From contig JABDHJ010000001.1 of assembly GCA_013285645.1 (NCBI GenBank), positions 192,537 through 256,536 of the forward strand: DNA of 64,000 nucleotides, written 5' to 3'. Shown here in pieces: positions 46,696 through 55,859 of this stretch. A program made the translations under genes and the position numbers. Position 1 is the stretch's first letter; each line of letters begins with the position of its first letter. Below the pieces are notes generated by a model, which searched no databases, had not been told where the DNA came from, and saw only the letters and a list, made by a program, of their open reading frames with translations. The stretch is from Verrucomicrobiota bacterium. GTDB taxonomy: Bacteria; Verrucomicrobiota; Verrucomicrobiia; Methylacidiphilales; UBA1321.

Positions 46696-46907
46696 ACCTT
46701 GAGAGGTCTCCGGCGTGGTGTCGAGCCATCAGTTCTGCACGTCGAGTAAAAGGCAGGCTGAACTGATCCATCGACAAGCTCAGGATGACTAATGATTTTG
46801 GTGGGAGTTGGCTGGCTCGCTACGCTCGAGAAAGTCTCAAGAGTAACGCTACAGGGGAGGGCTGCATTCCTTCTCGCGATTTGATTTAGGTCGCGTAAAG
46901 TGGCGAT

Positions 46908-47336
46908 ATGAATATGGGCTGGCTTGGCTGGGCTTTCCTTTCGGCGCTTTTTGCCGCGCTCACGGCCATTCTCGCCAAGGTGGGTGTGACGGATATCAAT
47001 CCCAATCTCGCCACGGCGATTCGCACGAGCGTCATCCTCGTTTTTACGTGGGGACTTGTCTTCTGCCTCGACGGCAAGGCCGACTTCACGGGCATCACCA
47101 CGCGCTCGTGGATGTTCCTGGTCGCCTCGGGACTGGCCACAGGCCTTTCCTGGATCTGCTATTTTCGCGCCCTGAAACTGGGCGATGTCGCGAAGGTCGC
47201 GCCGGTCGATAAATTGAGCGTGGCCATCGCCATCATCCTTGCGGTGATTTTTCTCGGGGAAAAAGTCAAAACGCAGGAAGCCATCGGCGCGGCGATGATC
47301 GTCCTCGGCGTCGTGGTGATGGTGGTCAGGCTTTAA
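46908..47336 (+). CDS. half-size EamA-family transporter
   Basis: 142 aa, one EamA repeat: WLGWAFLSALFAALTAILAKVGVTDINPNLATAIRT...SVAIAIILAVIFLGEKVKTQEAIGAAMIVLGVVVM. Confidence 0.88.
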   Translation: MNMGWLGWAFLSALFAALTAILAKVGVTDINPNLATAIRTSVILVFTWGLVFCLDGKADFTGITTRSWMFLVASGLATGLSWICYFRALKLGDVAKVAPVDKLSVAIAIILAVIFLGEKVKTQEAIGAAMIVLGVVVMVVRL

Positions 47337-47536
47337 GGCGTGACCGAAACGTCTTCGCGCTTGAGAAAGAGCCGGATTTGCTCCATGTCCTGCGCGACGG
47401 AAACCAATTCCCAGCCATCCTGCCCCATCTTGTTAAGGACCTTGCGGACCTGATGGCTGATTGAGCCCTGACTCGAAACATCCGATACTTCGGTTTTCAT
47501 GTAGACCACATCGTATTCAAATTTTCTCATACTCAT
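47333..47536 (-). CDS. DUF4177-like small protein
   Basis: KFEYDVVYMKTE...VRKVLNKMGQDGWELVSV. Confidence 0.7.
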   Translation of the reverse strand: MSMRKFEYDVVYMKTEVSDVSSQGSISHQVRKVLNKMGQDGWELVSVAQDMEQIRLFLKREDVSVTP

Positions 47537-47574
47537 AACTTGCGGCTGATTCGCGACAACGCAAATATAAGCTT

Positions 47575-48630
47575 ATGCCCTACGCCCCTCATCCCAAACC
47601 TGTTCCTGTCGTTAAACCCAGTGAGTTCATTTTCGCGGCCAGTCATTTGGATCACGGCCATATCAACGGACAATGCGAGGGCCTGATCGAGGCGGGCGGC
47701 GAGCTTCGCTATGTTTACGATACGAATCCCGAACGGCTGGCTGCATTCTGTAAGAAATTTCCAACGGCTCGCGCCGTCGATTCGTTTGATCGTATTCTGG
47801 ACAACCCCGAGATCAAACTGGTGACGTCAGCGGGCGTTCCCAACGAGCGGGGCCCTATCGGCTGTCGCGTAATGGAGGCGGGAAAGGATTACTTCGTGGA
47901 CAAGGCGCCATTCACCTCCTTGGAACAATTGGAAGATGCCCGGAAAGTCGTGGCGGCAACCGATAGGATATACGCAGTCAATTATTGTGAACGGATATAT
48001 TCCGAGTCCGCCATTTTTGCCGGGCAATTGATCGAACAGGGCGCCATCGGACGCGTCCTGCAGGTGGCTGGTTTTGGTCCTCATCGGTTGAACGCACCGT
48101 CCCGTCCCAGCTGGTTTTTCGAGCGCGCCAAATATGGAGGCATCCTATGCGACATCGGAAGCCATCAGGCCGAGCAGATTCTCTTTTACACCGGTGCCAC
48201 CGACGCACGGGTCGCCCATGCGGCTGTGGCCAATTACAATTCAAAGGACTACCCGGAACTGGAAGATTTCGGCGAGGCGTCCCTCGTTCTTAATAACGGT
48301 GCTTCCGGCTATTTTCGGATCGACTGGTTCACACCGACCGGGCTGGGTAATTGGGGCGATGGGCGCGTGATCATCCTTGGGACAAAGGGCTATATCGAGT
48401 TACGCAAGGCTCTCGATATTGGCCACGACAAGGAAGGGGAGCATCTCTATCTCGTCGATGAACAGGGACAACATCACTTCGCGGTGAAGGGGAAAGTGGG
48501 ATTCCCCTATTTCGGTCAATTGATTCTCGATTGCCTGAACCGGACCGAAACTGCAATGCCCCAAACGCATACCTTCAAGGCCGCCGAGATTTCGTTACGC
48601 TGTCAGGCGGCTGCCATCCGGCTGGAATGA
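47575..48630 (+). CDS. Gfo/Idh/MocA family oxidoreductase
   Basis: GLIEAGGELRYVYDTNPERLAAFCKKFP; GKDYFVDKAPFTSLEQLEDARKV; GGILCDIGSHQAEQILFYTG. Confidence 0.92.
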   Translation: MPYAPHPKPVPVVKPSEFIFAASHLDHGHINGQCEGLIEAGGELRYVYDTNPERLAAFCKKFPTARAVDSFDRILDNPEIKLVTSAGVPNERGPIGCRVMEAGKDYFVDKAPFTSLEQLEDARKVVAATDRIYAVNYCERIYSESAIFAGQLIEQGAIGRVLQVAGFGPHRLNAPSRPSWFFERAKYGGILCDIGSHQAEQILFYTGATDARVAHAAVANYNSKDYPELEDFGEASLVLNNGASGYFRIDWFTPTGLGNWGDGRVIILGTKGYIELRKALDIGHDKEGEHLYLVDEQGQHHFAVKGKVGFPYFGQLILDCLNRTETAMPQTHTFKAAEISLRCQAAAIRLE

Positions 48631-48657
48631 GCCGGACGGCCAAACGAATTTAATGAC

Positions 48658-49119
48658 CTAAGCGCTCGCGGTAGCGTGCTTTTCTTCCTTATGGGCCGCT
48701 TTTATCTTGGCCAGGATCGGGGCCACGGAGGGGTCGAGCTTCAACATGGCAACCTGCATTTTTTGCTCATGCTCTTTTGCCTGCATTTTCAACGCCTTCT
48801 TGTCGTCCGTTGAGGCACTGGCGCCCTGACTTTTGAGCGCTTTATGCTGCGCTTTGAGGTTGTCGGCCTCGGTCTTGAGGTCTGGGTTGGCGGCCAGGGC
48901 CGCGGCCATGTCCTTGTCCAACTGCGCTTTTTCGGCAGGAGTGAGCACAGACTCAAGGTTATGTTTACCCTTACCGGTTGGAGGCGGAGTGGTAGGCGTT
49001 GTCGAGGCCGGGGTTGTCGTTGTCGTAGGAGTGGTCTGCGCGAACGCCGCTGTGACACTTGCGGTTCCGAGCGCAAGGGCCAGCAGGGCGATTCGACGGA
49101 ATGACTGAGTGTTTTTCAT
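48658..49119 (-). CDS. secreted helical hypothetical protein (paralog of 49181..49591)
   Basis: Signal peptide; KAQLDKDMAAALAANPDLKTEADNLKAQHKALKSQGASAS...LKLDPSVAPILAKIKAAH. Confidence 0.75.
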   Translation of the reverse strand: MKNTQSFRRIALLALALGTASVTAAFAQTTPTTTTTPASTTPTTPPPTGKGKHNLESVLTPAEKAQLDKDMAAALAANPDLKTEADNLKAQHKALKSQGASASTDDKKALKMQAKEHEQKMQVAMLKLDPSVAPILAKIKAAHKEEKHATASA

Positions 49120-49180
49120 AGATACACTCCTAGAGACTCCAGCCGGGCAAAGGTTACATTACAGCCGCGAAATCCAAATC

Positions 49181-49591
49181 CTATTTGGAGGGATGGGCTG
49201 CAGCCAGTTTTGCCAGGATTGGAGCGATGCTGGGGTCGAGCGCAAGCATGGCGGCGTGCACTTTCTGCTCATATTCTTTGTGCATAGCCTTTATGTCATC
49301 CTTATCGGCTTGGGAGGCATTGGCGCCTTGGGCTTTAAGCGCGTCGGATTGCTTCTTCAAGTTGTCTCCCTGGGTCTTGAGATCAGGGTTGGCGGCCAGG
49401 ACGGCGTCGTGGTCCTTGGTCAACTGGGCCTTTTCGTCCGCAGTCAACAGAGGTGCATGGGTACTGCTACCTGCAGTCGAAGTTCCCGGAGTTGAGGCAG
49501 TTTGCGCAACTGCCGCCGTGACTCCTGCAATCCCAAAGGCAACGGATAACAGAGTGATTCGTGAAAGAAGTGAGATGGTTTTCATAACCAT
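49181..49591 (-). CDS. secreted helical hypothetical protein (paralog of 48658..49119)
   Basis: Signal peptide; KAQLTKDHDAVLAANPDLKTQGDNLKKQSDALKAQGANAS...LALDPSIAPILAKLAAAH. Confidence 0.75.
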   Translation of the reverse strand: MVMKTISLLSRITLLSVAFGIAGVTAAVAQTASTPGTSTAGSSTHAPLLTADEKAQLTKDHDAVLAANPDLKTQGDNLKKQSDALKAQGANASQADKDDIKAMHKEYEQKVHAAMLALDPSIAPILAKLAAAHPSK

Positions 49592-49669
49592 TAAAGACTC
49601 CTTTAATCGAAAAGTTGCGACTGCAGCTAAAAATAGTTGCTCCGCCCACCAGTCATGGAAAGCAGGGGA

Positions 49670-51148
49670 TTACTCCTTTTTGCCGCTCTTGATGAGCTTG
49701 AGCGCGGGTGCATCCTCGAACGTCTTATAATAGTCGTCCAGTGGATAGCAACCTGAGCGCAGACCGTTGCGGGGTGCGGTGGTGCAATCGCTGAAGGTGC
49801 GACAAATCAGCTTCGGCTCGAGTAATTTCCCGGCGGATGTGGCATCGGCGAGCATGTGCGGATAGGAAAGAACCATCCGGCCCAGGCCCACGATATCGAC
49901 GTGGCCTTCCCGCACATAATGTTGCGCGACGTGTGGTAGATATTCCTGCAGATAGGAATAGCCCGAGCCGACTAAAATCAATTTAGGGAACGCAGCCTTC
50001 AATTCCGCCACGACCTTGATCTGGCGGACCACGGAGATGAGCGGATCTTCATGCGGTTGATAACCGTCCGAGGGAGGATAGGCGGCAGGCCGCTGGATGT
50101 GCGGATTATAATAGGGACTGCCCGCGGAAAGATTCACGAGATCGATGCCGAGGTCGGTGAACAGTTGAAGGAGTTGCTTGGTCTCGGTCAGGTCGTACTC
50201 GAGCGGATTTTCCCGGTTAATGCCGAACTGATATTGGTAGGGCAAGAGATGGGCGAAATCCTCGGGCATACCCGGTCCCGGCTTGCCCGGTTGGGAAAGT
50301 TCCGGGTTCGGCTTGAAGGGGACAAAATCAAACGCGCTCAGGCGCACGCCAATCCCAAGGTTGGGAGCAACGGCGCGGATGCCCTCGGTGATTTCGCGGA
50401 TAAGTCGCGTGCGATTCTCGAACGAGCCGCCGTAAGGTCCGGAACGGGTGACGGCGCCAAGAAATTCGTGAAGCAGGTAGCCATGGCAATGCTTGATATC
50501 GACGAAGTCCGCGCCGATCTCCGCAGCGATCTTGGCCGAGGCGATATAGCAATCCACGAGACGCTTCAGGTCATCATCGGTGAGGATTTGATCGTCGCCG
50601 GTGACGCTGAATTTTGCGTCGAGAATCGGATGGCGATAGGCGATGCGGGATTCCCACTTTTTCTTGTCGTTGGGGCGGCAGAATCGGCCCGAGTGAGTGA
50701 GCTGAAATCCGATGATGAGATCGTCGGTCTTTCCAAATTTTTCCTTGTGTGCGGCAATAAGCGTCTCGCGCAGTCCGGCGATGCCTGCCTTGTTTTCCTC
50801 ATTGATAATGAGCTGGTTCATGTTGGCGCGACCATCGGGGCGCACCGCCATGGCCTCGCCGCCCCAGATCAATTTCGCGCCGCTTTCGCCGAAGCGTTTC
50901 CAGCGACGGATCATTGGCTCGGTTACGCCGCCCGTGGTGGTGCCGTCCCAGCCTTCCATCGGGTGAATCGCCCAACGATTGCCGATGGTGCGTCCACGCC
51001 ATGTCGTCTTTTGCAACAAGGGCGAGGTATCGCCCTGAATGATCTCGTCGTCCAGACCGAGATCGAGATTGAGGCTTTGCAAGTGAGTACGAAAATCGGC
51101 GACAGATTTAAGCGCGGCGACACGGACCAATTTGAAGGGAGTGGACAT
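49670..51148 (-). CDS. NADH:flavin oxidoreductase / Old Yellow Enzyme-like protein
   Basis: IGNRWAIHPMEGWDGTTTGGVTEPMIRRWKRFGESGAKLIWGGEAMAV; FVDIKHCHGYLLHEFLG; start set at ATG 51148 (MSTPFKLVRVAALKS). Confidence 0.9.
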   Translation of the reverse strand: MSTPFKLVRVAALKSVADFRTHLQSLNLDLGLDDEIIQGDTSPLLQKTTWRGRTIGNRWAIHPMEGWDGTTTGGVTEPMIRRWKRFGESGAKLIWGGEAMAVRPDGRANMNQLIINEENKAGIAGLRETLIAAHKEKFGKTDDLIIGFQLTHSGRFCRPNDKKKWESRIAYRHPILDAKFSVTGDDQILTDDDLKRLVDCYIASAKIAAEIGADFVDIKHCHGYLLHEFLGAVTRSGPYGGSFENRTRLIREITEGIRAVAPNLGIGVRLSAFDFVPFKPNPELSQPGKPGPGMPEDFAHLLPYQYQFGINRENPLEYDLTETKQLLQLFTDLGIDLVNLSAGSPYYNPHIQRPAAYPPSDGYQPHEDPLISVVRQIKVVAELKAAFPKLILVGSGYSYLQEYLPHVAQHYVREGHVDIVGLGRMVLSYPHMLADATSAGKLLEPKLICRTFSDCTTAPRNGLRSGCYPLDDYYKTFEDAPALKLIKSGKKE

Positions 51149-51259
51149 GGTAGGTTCCGGAGATGAACGACAAGGGTTAGGGTTTGACGGGATAATATAA
51201 GATATATGATATGGCTTCTGGCTTCGGCAAGCCCTATCTTCGAGGCTAGGCACTTTCTT

Positions 51260-51910
51260 ATGACACTTACCCTGACCAAGCAACAGGCGATTTATCAGCA
51301 TCTCAAGGAGCGCATTCTCGATGGCAAGCTCCCTCCCGGGCAACGGTTGATTATCGACGACATTGCCGAGGACCTCGGCCTGAGCATCATTCCGGTACGG
51401 GAAGCCTTGCATTTATTGCAGGCGGAAAGACTGGTGGAAATTCGGCCCCACGCCGGGGCGACTGTCTCCGCAGTCACGCCCGAAAGCATTGAGGAAGTTT
51501 TCACCATTCTTGAGGGGATGGAGGCGATGGCTGTCCGGCGGGTGGCGAAGCGCATGTCCGGCAAGCTGGACGCGATCCTTGTGAAATTGATCGCGCAAAT
51601 GGATACGGCGGAACATGCGAATAACGTGGAAAAATGGTCGGCGCTTAACATGGAGTTTCATCTCGCGCTCAGCGATGCCACCGGAATGCCATGGCTGCGG
51701 GAGATCACCGAGCGGGCCCTGGGCAATTGGGACCGCATCCGCCGCCACTTCTTTCGCGGGGGTAGCGAGCATCGGTTCACCGAGGCGCAGCGCGAGCATC
51801 ACGCGATCCTGAAAATGTTACGCAAGGGCGACGCGGACCAGGCGGAGAAGCTGATCCGCCAACATAACCAACGCGCCTCCCAACACTACTCTCTTATCCG
51901 GACAAGCTAA
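51260..51910 (+). CDS. GntR family transcriptional regulator with FCD domain
   Basis: LKERILDGKLPPGQRLIIDDIAEDLGLSIIPVREALHLLQAERLVEIRPHAGATV; C-terminal FCD. Confidence 0.93.
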   Translation: MTLTLTKQQAIYQHLKERILDGKLPPGQRLIIDDIAEDLGLSIIPVREALHLLQAERLVEIRPHAGATVSAVTPESIEEVFTILEGMEAMAVRRVAKRMSGKLDAILVKLIAQMDTAEHANNVEKWSALNMEFHLALSDATGMPWLREITERALGNWDRIRRHFFRGGSEHRFTEAQREHHAILKMLRKGDADQAEKLIRQHNQRASQHYSLIRTS

Positions 51911-51913
51911 ACA

Positions 51914-51940
51914 CCCCGGAGTAAGTTCCGGGGCATTTTA
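51914..51940 (+). terminator. Rho-independent-like terminator after the GntR gene
   Basis: ccccgga-gtaagt-tccgggg followed by catttta. Confidence 0.55.
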
Positions 51941-51980
51941 AGGAAGCAGCAGCAAGCTTCGGGGAATTCAACCCGACAGA

Positions 51981-53366
51981 TTAAAATCGGATGTCAAAGA
52001 AGCGGAGATCGCTTTGCCCGGTAGCGGCGCGATGTAGCATCACGGCCAGTTCGCGGGCATGATAATCGCCCCACATGGAGGCCTCGCCGCACGGCACTTG
52101 CTGGCCTGGCGGAACATAATCCCAACCGTTCGGACGGTGGTAGACGGAGTGAAGAATAAGGCCCTCGTGCGTCGTGTCAGTTGAGAGATACGGCTCCTTG
52201 AAGAGCGTGCGTGCGACGGTCAGTCCCGCTTGATAATAACGAGCGCCCTGTTCGGCCTGGCCCGTCCGCTTCAGATAAGAACCGAGTCGGAGAAGACCTT
52301 GCGCGGCAATCGCGGCGGCGCTGCTATCGACCGGTTCGTGTTCGTTGTAAGGCTCGGCGGGACGGTCGAGATAATTGCCGAGGTAGGCGAGGCCGGGGGC
52401 GCCGGTATCCCAGTAAGGAATGCCGTCGATCGGCGTATGCTGCAGATAAAAATCGGCCACGGCTTCGGCCACGCGAACGAAGCGGGAAATCACCTGCTGC
52501 TTGCCGCCAAACGGGGCCAGTTCGGTTTCAGGAAGAGTCTCGAGAAATTCGATTTCCTCTGGATAACCGCAGAGAATCCAGGCCAGTCCGCGCGTCCAGG
52601 TGGAAAACGGCGAGTAACCCTGCTGGCTGTTCGGGCAGCGATAGGCGCCGTCGTTGACGTTGAAAATCGATTCATGCGCCGTGCGACCGCGCAGATCGTA
52701 GGCGTCGCGACCTTCCCCATAGTAAACAGCAAAGCGGGCGGTCGTCTCCGCATGTTGCAGCAAACGCGCCAGCAACGAAATCGGGCGATCCATCTCGCCC
52801 ATGAGTTTGTGATTGAGTTGATGACTGACCGCAAGCGCGCGCAACGAGCGGATCGTATCGGCGAAAAGGGAATGAGGTCCGTTAAAGGAATAGATGTAGC
52901 CCAACTCCGGAGTCAATTCGGTCCAACGCACAGCCTGCACAGCGCCGGTCGCCTTCAGCGCCAGTTCGTAAAAGTTCTTCTCCCAGGCATTGAACGGAAT
53001 GGCTCCCGACGCCATGAGGCGTAGCAGATTACCATAGGTGCTGACGTTGTTGAATCCGTGATCATGGACGCCGATGTGGGTGATATGCGACGCCATGAGT
53101 TCGACCGTATTGCGACGACCAATGTCGAGGAAGGCCTCATCTTTGGTGACCTCAAACTGATAGATCGCGCCACCGAACTGGAAGCCCTGCGTCCATTCGG
53201 TCCAACCGCGTGAGGTGTATTCGCCTTTCACGGTGAAAACCGGGGTCCCGCGCGCCGGGTTCCAGCGATTTTGCAGGCGATGAATCTTTTCGCCGGAAAG
53301 CGCGAAGAGCTGTTTGACGGAATCGTGAAGGGCGGCAGGCGTCAGTTGGTAATCGATCTGGATCAT
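51981..53366 (-). CDS. glycoside hydrolase, GH88/GH105-like (unsaturated glucuronyl hydrolase type)
   Basis: WTEWTQGFQFGGAIYQFEVTKDEAFLD; HDHGFNNVSTYGNLLRL; FSTWTRGLAWILCGY; six-hairpin-like pattern. Confidence 0.75.
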   Translation of the reverse strand: MIQIDYQLTPAALHDSVKQLFALSGEKIHRLQNRWNPARGTPVFTVKGEYTSRGWTEWTQGFQFGGAIYQFEVTKDEAFLDIGRRNTVELMASHITHIGVHDHGFNNVSTYGNLLRLMASGAIPFNAWEKNFYELALKATGAVQAVRWTELTPELGYIYSFNGPHSLFADTIRSLRALAVSHQLNHKLMGEMDRPISLLARLLQHAETTARFAVYYGEGRDAYDLRGRTAHESIFNVNDGAYRCPNSQQGYSPFSTWTRGLAWILCGYPEEIEFLETLPETELAPFGGKQQVISRFVRVAEAVADFYLQHTPIDGIPYWDTGAPGLAYLGNYLDRPAEPYNEHEPVDSSAAAIAAQGLLRLGSYLKRTGQAEQGARYYQAGLTVARTLFKEPYLSTDTTHEGLILHSVYHRPNGWDYVPPGQQVPCGEASMWGDYHARELAVMLHRAATGQSDLRFFDIRF

Positions 53367-53494
53367 GGGGAAGATTACCCTAGCGAAAACGCCGCGAGTT
53401 TAAAAGCTTCTCCTTACCGAGCTGTTTGCTTTATATGTTTTGAAGAATTTAAAGGGCCGGAACTCTGCCGATTGTTTCCAAGGAAAAACGAATC

Positions 53495-54187
53495 ATGTAT
53501 TACCTCGTCATTGACGGCGCTCAACAGGGGCCTTATCCGCTCGAACAAGTGCGGGAGATGCTGGCTTCGGGCGGGATCAATTCCGATACGCTCATTTGGA
53601 CGGAAGGACAGGCCGAGTGGCAACCCGTGGAGCATATTCTGGGATTGCCGCCGCAAGCTCCGCCGGTTCAGCCGCCAGTCGCAACATCAGCCGAAGTAAC
53701 CAGGGTCGGCATATTTTCGTTTTTAGGCGGAGTGGGAATGACCCTTGCCGTTGTCGGGGCGATTTTGCTGGGGCTGCTGGTTCTGGTTGGTGGATTCATT
53801 GGTTATATGGTCTACGCCGGAAGCGGCCTCGATAAATCGAGCAAGGCCTATGTCGATGAATCCATCCCGGCGATTGTCACCGGTTGGTCTCCGGACGAAT
53901 TGGTCAAGCGCGAGAGCAAGGCGTTTCAAAAATCGACGAGCGATGAGCAACTCATGAAGCTCTTTACCGTTTTTCGCAAATTGGGCGCCTTGAAAAACTA
54001 TGAGGGCTGCAAGGGCGACTCGAACGTCAGCTATACGTCGGAATCTGGCAAAGTTATCACGGCGACTTATCTTGGGCGCGCCACTTTTGACAATGGCGAA
54101 GCCGAAATCAAGGTCATCCTCATCCAGGAAGATGGGGCGTGGAAAATCCAAGGCTTCCGCATCGATTCGCCCGTATTTCTGAATTAG
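53495..54187 (+). CDS. GYF_2-domain single-TM protein
   Basis: MYYLVIDGAQQGPYPLEQVREMLASGGINSDTLIWTEGQAEWQPVEHI; TM then extracytoplasmic region. Confidence 0.85.
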   Translation: MYYLVIDGAQQGPYPLEQVREMLASGGINSDTLIWTEGQAEWQPVEHILGLPPQAPPVQPPVATSAEVTRVGIFSFLGGVGMTLAVVGAILLGLLVLVGGFIGYMVYAGSGLDKSSKAYVDESIPAIVTGWSPDELVKRESKAFQKSTSDEQLMKLFTVFRKLGALKNYEGCKGDSNVSYTSESGKVITATYLGRATFDNGEAEIKVILIQEDGAWKIQGFRIDSPVFLN

Positions 54188-54196
54188 CCGTCGTTT

Positions 54197-54994
54197 TTAC
54201 AGCCGTCGGAGATGAAAACCGCCATCGACATTGATCACGTCGCCGGTTGAAAACGGGAAGTGGCCTTCGAGAATCGCCTTGACGGCGAGTCCGACATCCT
54301 GCGGATTGCCCCAGCGCTTTTGAGGGACTAGGCCTTCGGCGAGAAGTTTATCGTATTTGTCTTTGACGCCGGAGGTCATATCGGTGGCCATGATGCCGGG
54401 ACGAATCTCGAGCACCTGTACGCCCGCATCAGCGAGCCGCACGGCCCATAGTTGCGTGGCCATGCCGAGTCCGGCTTTGGAGATGCAGTACTCGCCGCGA
54501 TTGATCGAGGCCGTGTTGGCCGAGAGTGACGTGACGAAGAGAAGTTTGTAGCCGCCCGGAACGCGGCTCTTGCCGGGATTCGCCAGCCAGTAGCGGGCCG
54601 CGAGTTGGGAGAGGAAATAGGGGCCCTTCAAGTTGATGCCAATCACCTCGTCGAAAATATCTTCGGTTGCTTCGGTGATATCGGCGCGAACTCGCGGAGC
54701 GACGCCCGCGTTATTAACCAGCGCATCGAGATGACCATAGGCGGCAATCGTTTCATCAAAAAGGCGCTGGCGATCCGAGGCCAGTCCGATGTTCCCACCG
54801 ACGATGGCAAATTTTTGTTCAGGATTGGGCGCCAATTTCTGGCAGACCGCCGCGGTGGCTTCCGCCGCTTCCTTGTTGCTGGCATAATGAACCGCCACGG
54901 AGAAACCAGCTTGAGCGAGCGTTTCCGCTACGCCACGACCGAGACCGCGTGATGAACCGGTGACGAGAACGACAGGAGGAGGAGAAGTGGGCAT
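54197..54994 (-). CDS. short-chain dehydrogenase/reductase
   Basis: VVLVTGSSRGLGRGVAETLAQAG; LVNNAGVAPR; YCISKAGLGMA. Confidence 0.9.
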   Translation of the reverse strand: MPTSPPPVVLVTGSSRGLGRGVAETLAQAGFSVAVHYASNKEAAEATAAVCQKLAPNPEQKFAIVGGNIGLASDRQRLFDETIAAYGHLDALVNNAGVAPRVRADITEATEDIFDEVIGINLKGPYFLSQLAARYWLANPGKSRVPGGYKLLFVTSLSANTASINRGEYCISKAGLGMATQLWAVRLADAGVQVLEIRPGIMATDMTSGVKDKYDKLLAEGLVPQKRWGNPQDVGLAVKAILEGHFPFSTGDVINVDGGFHLRRL

Positions 54995-54995
54995 A

Positions 54996-55643
54996 TTATT
55001 TATTACGAGCCTTGGCGACGGCGGCGATGAATTGTCCGGCGAGATCTGTCAACTTGGCCCAGTCTTTATTCTTGAGAATGTCTTTGCTGACGAGCGTGCT
55101 CCCTGCGGCGACTGCGACGCAACCGGCCTTGATGAAGTCGCCTGCTGTGTTCACATCGACGCCGCCGGTGGGGACGATCTTCAAATGCGGGAGGGGGCCG
55201 CGAATCGATTGGATATATTTAGGACCGAGACCTTCCGCCGGGAAAATCTTGATGAAGTCTGCACCGAGTTCGTAGGCGGTTTGCGCCTCGGTCGGCGTGT
55301 AACAACCAGCGAAGATCGGCTTGCCCGCGCGATTGCAGAAAGCGATGACCTCAGGCTTGAGCACGGGAGTGATGACGTATTCCGCGCCTGCAGCCAGGGC
55401 GGCTTCAGCGGTTTTCACGTCAAGAACGCTGCCGACGCCGACAAGGGCCTTGTCGCCGAAAACGCGGCAGACATCCGCAATGACCTTGAGCGCGTTCGGC
55501 GTGGTCATGGTGACTTCGATGCCGGAAACGCCGCCATCGATTAGCGCGCGGCTGGCGTCGATAAGTTGCTCGGAATTATCGGCGCGAATGATCGCGACGA
55601 CGCCCGGTGTGAGAAGGCCGGAGATGATTTGGTCTTTAGTCAT
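54996..55643 (-). CDS. eda: 2-dehydro-3-deoxy-6-phosphogalactonate/-gluconate aldolase
   Basis: GVVAIIRADNSEQLIDASRALIDGGVSGIEVTMTTPNAL; AGAEYVITPVLKPEV; IKIFPAEGLGPKYIQSIRGPLPHLKIVPTGGV. Confidence 0.93.
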   Translation of the reverse strand: MTKDQIISGLLTPGVVAIIRADNSEQLIDASRALIDGGVSGIEVTMTTPNALKVIADVCRVFGDKALVGVGSVLDVKTAEAALAAGAEYVITPVLKPEVIAFCNRAGKPIFAGCYTPTEAQTAYELGADFIKIFPAEGLGPKYIQSIRGPLPHLKIVPTGGVDVNTAGDFIKAGCVAVAAGSTLVSKDILKNKDWAKLTDLAGQFIAAVAKARNK

Positions 55644-55670
55644 GAGAGTAAATTAGAGTTTAAAAAGAAA

Positions 55671-55824
55671 TCCGTCATCCTGAGCTTGTCGAAGGCTCAG
55701 ACTCATAAGCACGGTGAAGTTCCAGCCCGCGAATGCTGAAAGCGCCGACAATTGACGTAGAAGTCGTAATCTGGGCTGCAACGGTGCATGCGTGTCTGAT
55801 CCTTCGACAAGCTCAGGATGACGG
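55671..55824. repeat. long inverted pair of the TCATCCTGAGCTTGTCGAAGGATCAG repeat
   Basis: tccgtcatcctgagcttgtcgaaggctcagac (55671-55702) versus gtctgatccttcgacaagctcaggatgacggg (55793-55824). Confidence 0.85.
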
Positions 55825-55859
55825 GCTTTTTTGAATAGAGTAGTGGCATTATGATCGCC

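Noticed and set aside
50051-51166. 371-aa plus-strand ORF
   Set aside because: Antisense to the OYE-like flavoprotein with clear motifs; no family signature of its own.
51149-51412. N-terminal extension of the OYE-like ORF
   Set aside because: Extension overlaps the divergent GntR start and lacks protein-like character; the natural start is MSTPFKL at 51148.
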